From positions 62,001 through 126,000 of IMG/VR virus record IMGVR_UViG_3300003323_000567: a stretch of DNA of 64,000 nucleotides; one strand, written 5' to 3'. The notes beneath the pieces were generated by a model. The model made no database searches and had not been told where the DNA came from. It saw only the letters and a program-made list of their open reading frames with translations. Numbering within the stretch: the stretch's first letter is position 1; each line of letters starts with the position of its first letter. The stretch comes from a virus. Shown in pieces: positions 56,366 through 64,000 of the stretch. Both the position numbers and the translations under genes were made by a program.

Positions 56366-56396
56366 CTTGATTTATAACGAAAAAGGTGTATATTTG
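56366..56396 (+). promoter_or_regulatory. promoter of the homing endonuclease gene
   Basis: CTTG (56366), 19 nt, TATATTTG (56389-56396). The ATG at 56400 begins 4 nt after the -7 box, so the transcript would be leaderless or nearly so. Confidence 0.7.
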
Positions 56397-56399
56397 CAA

Positions 56400-57134
56400 A
56401 TGGCTTGTATTTACAAGATAGTTAATCTCATTAATGGTCATCTTTATATAGGATCTACAAGCAGATCCCTAAAGAAGAGAAAGGTAGATCATCTTTATCA
56501 TCTCAGAAGAAATTCCCACCATTGTGCTCATCTTCAGAATGCTTGGAACAAATATGGGGAGGAGAGCTTTTCATTTGAAATTGTTGAGGATCTTTTATTC
56601 CCAAGTGACAGCTCTAAAGATTATATAAATGAATATCTTATAAATCAAGAAATTTATTATATCACTTCCCTTGAAGCAGAGTACAATACTTGCAGAGAAA
56701 TAAACAGAGGAAGGCTTGGTAGAGAAAAAAGCCTTGAAGAGATACAAAAGTGGAGAGATAGTAGAGGAGAAACAAAAGAAGAAACAAGAAGAAGGATAAG
56801 AGAAGCCAGATCAAAACAAACTATCACCTCGGAGCATAAACAAGCCATTTCAAGAGCCCTGAAAGGGAGATGTACAAAACCTGGTGGGTGGAAGCACTCC
56901 AGTGAGACGATAGCTAAAATGGTTTCTTCAACTTTAGCCTCGAAAAAAGCTAATCCAAAGCGCCCTTTTGAGGTATATACATCTGATGGAAAAACTCTTT
57001 TGTACCAATTTGACTTACTACCCGAAGCAGAGGTAGCATTAAATATGGACAGAAGAATAATATGGAGAGTGTTAAATAATAGCAAATCTCATATTACCAG
57101 AGGATATTTTTTCAAATATAAAGAGAAAATATAG
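56400..57134 (+). CDS. GIY-YIG homing endonuclease, 244 aa
   Basis: Starts MACIYKIVNLINGHLYIGST: the 'IYKI...LYIGST' pair is the GIY-YIG motif, followed by conserved R ('SLKKRKVDHLYHLRR'), H/Y and an E-containing helix ('ESFSFEIVE'), all in the first 90 residues. C-terminal DNA-binding modules include a NUMOD3-type 'SEHKQAISRALKGRC' (~150) and a NUMOD1-like end ('VYTSDGKTLLYQF', 'AEVALNMDRRIIWRVLNN'). It is a free-standing mobile gene lodged between two virion genes. I prefer ATG 56400 to the one at 56367, because the promoter lies between them. Confidence 0.93.
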   Translation: MACIYKIVNLINGHLYIGSTSRSLKKRKVDHLYHLRRNSHHCAHLQNAWNKYGEESFSFEIVEDLLFPSDSSKDYINEYLINQEIYYITSLEAEYNTCREINRGRLGREKSLEEIQKWRDSRGETKEETRRRIREARSKQTITSEHKQAISRALKGRCTKPGGWKHSSETIAKMVSSTLASKKANPKRPFEVYTSDGKTLLYQFDLLPEAEVALNMDRRIIWRVLNNSKSHITRGYFFKYKEKI

Positions 57135-59810
57135 ATGGCCTCGTTTACAGATACTTTGGTGGGATTTAATCCATACATCGCTCAGATACCTGTGGATGAT
57201 TATGTCCGCGTTTCGATGATCAAGCAACAGCAATACAACCAGGGGGTTGAAAAGGTACAGGGATACATAGATTCAGTAGCCGGACTTGAGGTTATTAAGC
57301 CGGAGCAGAAGAGCTATCTTCAGCAGAGAATAAACAATTTGCAGCAAGAGGTTGGAAGAGTAGTGCAATCTGACTTTTCCAACCAACAGCTGGTTAATTC
57401 TGTTGGAGCACTAACAAATAAGATAGCAAGTGATCCTATCATACAGACTTCTGTAGCCTCTACTCAGACATACAAGACAGGACTAGCTGAAATGAAGGAA
57501 GCCAGAGAGAAGGGGAAATCTTCAGTCTCAAATGAATGGGATTTTACTAGTCAGTTTCAAAAATGGTATAGTGATGGAGATGTAACTACCAGATTTACAG
57601 GCACTTATACTCCCTATACTGATGTTACAAGCAAGATTAGCAAGATTATAAAGGATTTGGAACCAAACTCTCAGGTTGAGGACAATCCTTTCAAAAGGGG
57701 AACTGATGGAAAAATACTGATGGATAAGGATGGGCTTCCTCAGATCGACTTTGCAATGATTGAAAAGGGCTCAAAGACTCTAACTCCAGAAAGGATTAGG
57801 ATGGCTATTCAAGCTAACCTGGATTCAAATGACATAAACCAGCTAAAGATTGATGGTAGATACAGTTACAGGGCACAGGATGCTGCAGGAATGAAGTCTA
57901 TCACTGATCAGACTTATCAATACAAACTTGACCAAATCAATGATGTCATTCAAGGACTAATGGTTGAAAGAGGAACTGTTAACAATGACCCCCAAAGGGC
58001 ATCTCAGATAGACGCACAGATACAAGCATATAAGGACAAAGCAGTAGCTTATCAGAATGCCTATGGTCAAGATATAGCATCCATAAATAATAATCTGGAA
58101 GGCTATAAGGGTCAGATGTATATGCAGAACTGGCTTAATAGATTTGGGGATGGATATGCTTATGCTCAGAATTCTTTAACATATAAGGAAAATCCCTATT
58201 TCATGGCTGCTGAAAGAAGAAGGGAGAATGATATTAAATTCCAGGAATTCCTGGTGGATAGGCAATTCAAAGCAGCAAGTCTTGGTATTGAAGAAGCCAA
58301 ACTTCAAGTTGAAAGGGAGAAGCTAGAAGCCTACAAAATGGCTTTACAAATAAAAGCTGGAAAGACTGCAAAAGGTGCTCTGGAAGGCATACCTCTTTCT
58401 GATGCAGTCCTTGAGCCTATCCCCCAAGGGGGCTTAGAGGATATAAATGTGTCGTCCTTCTTAACTGAAACTAATGATATTGGAAAACAAATAGACGATC
58501 AGAAAATGGCTATCCTAGCACAAAATACTGATCTTGTGATTGTGAAAAGAGATCCCAATGGACAGAATCCAAGATACGAATATAATGTAGCAGGAAAAGA
58601 TCCCCAAACAGTTATAGATGCAGCCAATGCTGCAATGAATAAGCTTAAAGATGCTTATGATAAAGATCCTAGTAGTGTGGATGATGGAACCAGAACCTAC
58701 TTTAGGAACATGGCTAATGCTGATCAGGTAATTCAGAACAGAAAGTTTGCTATAGGAAACATTGAGAGTCAAGCATCTAAAGATGGATGGGGGACAGAAG
58801 AAATAATTGGCAGAATTTCCCCTCTAAAAGTAACTACCAAGGGAGGTCAGGTATACCAAATGACTGGTAAAGAACAATATCAATTTAACCAGAAAATAGC
58901 TGCCCTGTCATATACTCCTCCTTCATATGGTAGTGCTCCCTCACATGCCACACTTGATGATGAGAAGGCTAAAAATTTGTTGACAAGCCCTGCAGAGAGG
59001 TATTTTTATAATATTGCCAAGAAAAATATCGAAGGGAAACCCTTGAATCCAGAAGAAACAATGATAATTTCTAAGTTTGGAGAGGTTAGCAGGGCTGCAA
59101 ATATTCCAGCTCTCGCTATTGAGAGGGGCAAGGGCAAATATATGAACAATGCAATCAGAGACATAGTTGGAGTTGAGCAACCAGTCTCATTCACCCTTGA
59201 AGCTTTCAAAGCAGAAGATAGAAAGAGAGCTCAGGCTGTGGCAAGCAGGCTTGTAAATACAATTATAGCAGAAGATAAATCCAATCCTAATCCGAGATAT
59301 GATAAAGGAGACATAGTAAAGATGCTTGGAAAGGAATCTGGCAACACCACATATTCTCTTGTATCAAAAGGTAGAGGAAAATATGCTCTAGCTATGAGCA
59401 ATACAGAGGTCACAGGAGAGCCAGTAGAGATGGATATATCAAGACAGCAGGCAGAAGAGCTTTTCGGACAAGGAAAGTTCTTAGATGATTTTTATAATAT
59501 CAGGCAAAGTCTCCAGCTGACTAAGGGGACAGGGAAATGGACTACTGATGTGAGGGGGCTTGGAAAAGAAGGAGCTTTTAATCTGGAAAATGGACTTCTG
59601 AATAAGTACAGTGTGAAATATCATGTGGAAGATCCACTAAAAAATGGTGGATTGCAAGTAAGGATGTATATTTATGATAAAAAAGCTAATCAGTGGTTGC
59701 CAGAGAGAACAGCTTCCTTTGGTCAACTACTCAACGAAGCTCAGGTAACCAAGTTCCTATCGCAAGTAGGAGATCAATATATAGACGCAACATTACAGCA
59801 AAACCCATAA
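57135..59810 (+). CDS. large virion/cargo-type protein, 891 aa
   Basis: Starts MASFTDTLVGFNPYIAQIPV right after the endonuclease stop. Largely helical with many Gln/Lys/Asp, e.g. 'YLQQRINNLQQEVGRVVQSD' and 'LGIEEAKLQVEREKLEAYKM'. The opening 'FNPYIAQIPVDDYVRV..KQQQYNQGVEKVQGYIDS' pattern is one I associate with Bacteroides-phage virion proteins. Likely ejected with the DNA, inferred from neighbours. No catalytic motif noticed. Confidence 0.75.
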   Translation: MASFTDTLVGFNPYIAQIPVDDYVRVSMIKQQQYNQGVEKVQGYIDSVAGLEVIKPEQKSYLQQRINNLQQEVGRVVQSDFSNQQLVNSVGALTNKIASDPIIQTSVASTQTYKTGLAEMKEAREKGKSSVSNEWDFTSQFQKWYSDGDVTTRFTGTYTPYTDVTSKISKIIKDLEPNSQVEDNPFKRGTDGKILMDKDGLPQIDFAMIEKGSKTLTPERIRMAIQANLDSNDINQLKIDGRYSYRAQDAAGMKSITDQTYQYKLDQINDVIQGLMVERGTVNNDPQRASQIDAQIQAYKDKAVAYQNAYGQDIASINNNLEGYKGQMYMQNWLNRFGDGYAYAQNSLTYKENPYFMAAERRRENDIKFQEFLVDRQFKAASLGIEEAKLQVEREKLEAYKMALQIKAGKTAKGALEGIPLSDAVLEPIPQGGLEDINVSSFLTETNDIGKQIDDQKMAILAQNTDLVIVKRDPNGQNPRYEYNVAGKDPQTVIDAANAAMNKLKDAYDKDPSSVDDGTRTYFRNMANADQVIQNRKFAIGNIESQASKDGWGTEEIIGRISPLKVTTKGGQVYQMTGKEQYQFNQKIAALSYTPPSYGSAPSHATLDDEKAKNLLTSPAERYFYNIAKKNIEGKPLNPEETMIISKFGEVSRAANIPALAIERGKGKYMNNAIRDIVGVEQPVSFTLEAFKAEDRKRAQAVASRLVNTIIAEDKSNPNPRYDKGDIVKMLGKESGNTTYSLVSKGRGKYALAMSNTEVTGEPVEMDISRQQAEELFGQGKFLDDFYNIRQSLQLTKGTGKWTTDVRGLGKEGAFNLENGLLNKYSVKYHVEDPLKNGGLQVRMYIYDKKANQWLPERTASFGQLLNEAQVTKFLSQVGDQYIDATLQQNP

Positions 59811-59813
59811 TAA

Positions 59814-62800
59814 ATGCCATTACCAGAACAAGATATACTGGAACAAGGTGATGTACTAGCTGCACAAAGAAACCCTGGTTTTGAAACAGAAGGGCTCCCC
59901 TCGCCTGCAGGGTTTGATACTCCTGCAATAGCTCCTATTCCAATACCTGGGACAGGATTAACAGAAGGAGAAAATAGTAATGAATCTTATCTGAATAAGT
60001 TCAATAGCTCAATTTTAGGGACTAAGGATAAACTAAGCCCTGGAAAGCTTCCTGATTTCTCAGTATCAGATGTTTATAATCCGAGATATCGCTCCATTCT
60101 CCCTGGGGAGGATAGTGAAGAGGCTTTTGGAAAGGCCCAGCCTTGGTATAAGCAGTGGGGGAATGCAGTAGCAAAGATGGTTGCCACTGCTGGTGGTACT
60201 TTTGTAAATGGATTAGCAGCTATTCCTTCATCAGTGTCAGGTAACCCATACGATACTTCTATGGGGAATTCAATAGATACGTGGCTGAAAAACCTGGAAG
60301 ATACTTTCCCAAACTATTACACAAAGTGGCAGCAAAGTCATCCATTTATGTCAGCAATTCCTTTCTCTGGGGGATTTTCTAACTTTTGGGGTGACAAATT
60401 CTTGAAGAATCTTGGGTTCACTATTGGTGCTATTGGATCTGCAGTAGCAACGGATGCTGTAGTAGGGGCAGCAACAGAGGGCCTTGGGGAAATCCCAATG
60501 GTGGCAAATCAGATTGGCAAAGCTTCCTTATGGTTAAATAAAGTATTCACAGGAACTAACAGAGCTGAAGAGTTGTTACAGCTTGGAAGAGCTGCTGGTA
60601 GAACTGGAGAGCAACTTGTTGATTTAAAGAATCTTGCGAATGCAGCTGCTGCTACAAAGGTGACTAATGGAGCAAGATATGCAATTAACCTCTATGGTGC
60701 TTCTGCTGCAGAGGCTGGAGTTGAAGCTAGAGAAGGTTATAATACAGTGAGAGAAGATCTCATAAAAGCTTATCAAAGAGAGAAAGGGTATTCTCCAACA
60801 GGGCCAGATTTAGAAGAGATTGAAAAATATGCCAGAGCCTCTGGTAATGTGAGATTTGGAGTTAACATGGCTCTTCTTTCAGTCTCAAATGCTATCCAAT
60901 TTGATGGTATTCTGAAACCATTCAAGGCTGCAAAGGCAGGTTTTAGATCCACTATGGAAAAAGAGATCAGTGAAGGAGCATCTATTGGGATGAAGGAAGG
61001 CACCTTGGATACTTTTGAGAGAGTGCTCCCTAAGGGAATATGGGGAAGAGTGAGGCCAATAGTGCCCTCTATTCTATCAGAAGGTGTATTTGAAGAGGGT
61101 GGTCAATATGCTGCTCAAGTAGGAACAGAAAATTACTATGAGAGAAAATACTTATACGATAAAGGGCTTGCTAAGTCTGGCTACAAAAAGGATGAAACTC
61201 CCTGGGATTCAAGAGATCAGGTGAAGAATGTTGTACATTCTGTTGTGACTGGTCTGAAAGATGAATTTAGTACAGATGAGGGCTTAGAGAATGTAGTTCT
61301 CGGAGCTCTTACAGGTGCTGTATTTGGTGGAGTTAAAGGTTTCCTTGACAGAGAAAAAAACAGCCAACTGGTATCAACTACCCTGAATCTATTGAATAGT
61401 CAGGGAGTAACTGGAGTTCTACAAAATCATTATGATACTACTGCCACTGCCCAAAGGATAGCAGAGGACATGAAGGAAGCTGTAAAGAACAATGACTTGT
61501 TCAAATACAAGAACTTCCAACATGAGCAATTTGTAAATTTCATCCTATCTGGAGCAAAAGCTGGAAGATTTGATGTGAGAATGGAGCAATTGAAGATGCT
61601 CAAGGAGATGGATAATGATGAGTTCAAGAAAGCATTTGGCCTGGATAAGACTGATGATAACCTGAAAACTGCTTCAGAATATGTGGATGCACTAATGCAG
61701 AAAGCAGAACAAATTAAGAAAACCTATGATCTAATAAACGATACATTCACTAACCCCTTTAGGGCAGCAGGGAAAGATTCATCCCCAGAGGCTGCTCTTG
61801 AAGATGAAAAACACAAGACATTTGAGGACTGGAAAGATAGTTTGACATTCCTTGCATCCATAGCTTCAGATGTAGATTCAAGAGTTAAATCCATCAGTGC
61901 TGATCTCAGAACTGTAAATCCAAATCTGGACCAATATCATGTAGCAAATTTCACTGACAAGAAGTACCTTACAAACTATGCTAAGTCTCTTGAGCAAGAA
62001 GCTAAGGGATTGCAAAGTCTTGTAGATCAGAAGGTTTCTGGAGATCCAGAGGCTGATAGAAAGAGGATAAAGTCCCTGGAAGCAAAGGTTCAGCTTATAA
62101 ACACCATTACAGGGGATCCTAACTTATCTGAAAAGAGGTTCGAAGGAATCTTCAAGAACCTTCTTCAATTCCATCTGAATGGACAACAAGATGACGGAAA
62201 TGTGCAGATTCCTCAAGAAGCTCTTCCAAAGCTTGTAAACTATGGAAAAGATATTCACAGACTGAGAGCTTATAGAGAAGCTGCCTACAAAGCATTTGAT
62301 AAACTATCTACCCAAGAGGGCTTTGAGAAATACTTTAGGGATGCAGCAAATGCTCAAGGTAACTATTCTGGCAAGACTCCTCCGCCTCCTCCACCTGGAA
62401 CTCCACCAGGACCACAAACTCCACCTCCAGGTGGAACTCCTCCTGTTGGACCTACTCCTACCCCTGCACCAGCGGTAGTGAAAGTGAAGGATAAGGACGG
62501 AAAAGCAAAGGATTTTGATCCAAATAAGGAATACTACCTGAATGTAGAGAAGGGTAAAGAACCTGTGAAAGGGTTTGTTATTGAGCAGAAACCTGATGGA
62601 ACTGTAGTTGTGCAAACATCTGATGGTACTCAACAAGATGTACCACAGGACATCTTTTTTGCAAAAGACAAGAATGCAGAAGAGGCAGCTAAAGAAGTGA
62701 ATGAGAATACTTCGAAAGAAGACATTCCGCCTCCTCCACCTCCTGCTGAAGGTGGGACAAAGGAAGGACCAATGAAGAAGGATATATCTTTTGGTCTGTA

Positions 62801-64000
62801 TTCAACAACTGATCCTGTATACTCAAGACAAGATATCCCATTCAATAATTTCCACAGGAGGCATCAGAACTTCCTGTTTGATATGGGATCTTCTGACCCA
62901 GATGTATTCAACCAGGACAATAAGCCGAAGCTGAGAATAATCCCAGTGACAGCTAAGACAGCAGAGAGTTTAGGGTTTCCTGCTGATTTCATAACAGACT
63001 GGGTAGCAGAGACCGACAAGGTTAATGTTGACAATGCTACTATCAGAGCTGTCTATGTAATAGATGATACTGTAGATCCTGTAAAGAGAAGAAGGCAAAG
63101 AAGCAATATTCTAAACGCTATTGCAAATAGCAAAATTATTCCTGCTCAACTAAAAGAACAGGCAAAGAACAATCCAGATCAATTTATCCAAGAGATTTAT
63201 GAGCAAGCATTAAATGCTGCTGGGGCAGAAGAACAACTAGGAGGAAAATTAGTAGACATGCTACTGGAATATGGTGGCCAGGGTCTATTTTTCACAGACG
63301 CCAAGGGGGAAAAAATGGGTAGAGTTGGATCTAAAGTGGATCCAAATGAGGCTATTTTCTCCACGTTTGCTACTACTGAGTTGAAATTCGAAGCCTCCCC
63401 TGGTGCAATTGAAGAGAGATACACAAACAAAAGTAATATTGATGAGCAAAGAGCACAGGAATGGTGGAGACAGACAAGAGCAGATATCCTGGCTGGTACT
63501 ACTGCCCAAGATGCTATGAGCAGAACTTACCAATTTGCTGTGAGCAGGGGTATTCCTCTTATTATAAATAAGGGATCAAGAAACAATGTCATAGATGTAG
63601 GCCTCATTAGAGAAAGAGATCTCGATAGTCCAGTTATTACCCTACCTACCCTTGGGGACGTAGCAGTAATGGGAGCCTTCAACCCAGAGAGGCTGGGGAT
63701 ACCTTCAACTAAGGCAGGTGTAAGTATGCCACTGGGTACTCCATTGCTGAACTTTGGTGGAAATCTGGTCTATCTGAATGCCAGAAAGTTCACGAAAGAT
63801 GAGGCAAATAATATCTTCGAGATGCTGAAGATTATCTCAGACAGAAATAGAACTGTAGATTCGGGGCCCCTGTTCAAGTATCTGCACAAGGTAATCTACA
63901 TGGCTAACCCAGAAAAGAATATTGCTCCAACAGAAAGCTCCATCACAATAGATAATTTTGGAAATCTATATCTGGGAACAAACACAAATCCAATCCAACT
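59814..64000 (+). CDS. giant virion protein, partial (runs off right edge, 1395+ aa)
   Basis: ATG at 59814 gives MPLPEQDILEQGDVLAAQRN and stays open to the window end. Residues ~120-280 contain Ala/Gly-rich hydrophobic helices ('LGFTIGAIGSAVATDAVVGA') that could cross a membrane during DNA entry. Long charged helices follow, then a Pro-rich linker (~855-885) and a second Pro run (~970). A mixed domain with 'LRIIPVTAKTAESLGFP' lies after that. In crAss-like genomes the virion RNA polymerase and its partners lie in this direction. I see no D-x-D-x-D motif in the visible part, so it is probably an upstream partner or the N-terminal half. Confidence 0.75.
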   Translation, partial: MPLPEQDILEQGDVLAAQRNPGFETEGLPSPAGFDTPAIAPIPIPGTGLTEGENSNESYLNKFNSSILGTKDKLSPGKLPDFSVSDVYNPRYRSILPGEDSEEAFGKAQPWYKQWGNAVAKMVATAGGTFVNGLAAIPSSVSGNPYDTSMGNSIDTWLKNLEDTFPNYYTKWQQSHPFMSAIPFSGGFSNFWGDKFLKNLGFTIGAIGSAVATDAVVGAATEGLGEIPMVANQIGKASLWLNKVFTGTNRAEELLQLGRAAGRTGEQLVDLKNLANAAAATKVTNGARYAINLYGASAAEAGVEAREGYNTVREDLIKAYQREKGYSPTGPDLEEIEKYARASGNVRFGVNMALLSVSNAIQFDGILKPFKAAKAGFRSTMEKEISEGASIGMKEGTLDTFERVLPKGIWGRVRPIVPSILSEGVFEEGGQYAAQVGTENYYERKYLYDKGLAKSGYKKDETPWDSRDQVKNVVHSVVTGLKDEFSTDEGLENVVLGALTGAVFGGVKGFLDREKNSQLVSTTLNLLNSQGVTGVLQNHYDTTATAQRIAEDMKEAVKNNDLFKYKNFQHEQFVNFILSGAKAGRFDVRMEQLKMLKEMDNDEFKKAFGLDKTDDNLKTASEYVDALMQKAEQIKKTYDLINDTFTNPFRAAGKDSSPEAALEDEKHKTFEDWKDSLTFLASIASDVDSRVKSISADLRTVNPNLDQYHVANFTDKKYLTNYAKSLEQEAKGLQSLVDQKVSGDPEADRKRIKSLEAKVQLINTITGDPNLSEKRFEGIFKNLLQFHLNGQQDDGNVQIPQEALPKLVNYGKDIHRLRAYREAAYKAFDKLSTQEGFEKYFRDAANAQGNYSGKTPPPPPPGTPPGPQTPPPGGTPPVGPTPTPAPAVVKVKDKDGKAKDFDPNKEYYLNVEKGKEPVKGFVIEQKPDGTVVVQTSDGTQQDVPQDIFFAKDKNAEEAAKEVNENTSKEDIPPPPPPAEGGTKEGPMKKDISFGLYSTTDPVYSRQDIPFNNFHRRHQNFLFDMGSSDPDVFNQDNKPKLRIIPVTAKTAESLGFPADFITDWVAETDKVNVDNATIRAVYVIDDTVDPVKRRRQRSNILNAIANSKIIPAQLKEQAKNNPDQFIQEIYEQALNAAGAEEQLGGKLVDMLLEYGGQGLFFTDAKGEKMGRVGSKVDPNEAIFSTFATTELKFEASPGAIEERYTNKSNIDEQRAQEWWRQTRADILAGTTAQDAMSRTYQFAVSRGIPLIINKGSRNNVIDVGLIRERDLDSPVITLPTLGDVAVMGAFNPERLGIPSTKAGVSMPLGTPLLNFGGNLVYLNARKFTKDEANNIFEMLKIISDRNRTVDSGPLFKYLHKVIYMANPEKNIAPTESSITIDNFGNLYLGTNTNPIQ

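Noticed and set aside
1-64000. CRISPR array or diversity-generating retroelement
   Set aside because: I found no regularly spaced direct repeats, no reverse transcriptase gene and no adenine-biased variable repeat in the fibre genes. The Thr tracts are low-complexity codon repeats.

Overview
The window is part of a tailed-phage genome, most likely a crAss-like podovirus (Crassvirales) infecting a Bacteroidales host. The family call rests on gene order and protein character on the right arm: IHF-like protein, large terminase, very large portal (862 aa), acidic scaffold candidate, HK97-type capsid protein, adaptor/ring proteins, a 1642-aa muzzle/stabilization candidate, then giant virion proteins. 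The host call rests on promoters of the form TTTG-N20-TAnnTTTG, the Bacteroidetes primary-sigma type, and on gene leaders that are A/C-rich and mostly lack Shine-Dalgarno sequences. No database search was possible, so family names are judged from motifs and context.

Left arm (1-19.3 kb, all minus strand): about 45 small, tightly packed accessory genes. Recognisable ones are a DUF2828-like protein, a vWA protein, a metallophosphoesterase, a NADAR-domain protein, a zinc-finger protein with internal repeats, a protein with a DsbD-N-like periplasmic domain, a three-member family of small paralogues, and many tiny membrane proteins including a 39-aa lipoprotein. Factor-independent terminators are frequent. 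Two tRNA-like genes here carry about 35-38 extra nucleotides in the anticodon loop.

Centre (19.3-24.4 kb): a repeat-rich, gene-free divergent region (origin/promoter candidate), followed on the plus strand by a cluster of about 25 tRNA genes that together cover all 20 amino acids. The cluster is interrupted by small genes, by two near-duplicate promoter / micro-ORF / terminator modules, and by compact tRNA-like structures.

Right arm (24.4-64 kb, all plus strand): packaging and head genes (24.4-34.3 kb); head completion and adaptor genes (34.4-36.1 kb); a peptidase endolysin and a tail-fibre cassette with shared Thr-rich tails (36.2-43.3 kb); a second metallophosphoesterase, ring/tail-tube proteins and the muzzle candidate (43.4-51.9 kb); then very large virion/cargo-type proteins interrupted by a GIY-YIG homing endonuclease that has its own promoter (51.9-64 kb). 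The last gene runs off the right edge and the first gene off the left edge.

The most striking unexplained signal is a 9-bp palindrome, CCCYNRGGG. I count 47 perfect copies by eye, where base composition predicts about one. It lies inside genes on both arms, in tRNA genes and in intergenic DNA, about once per 1.3 kb.
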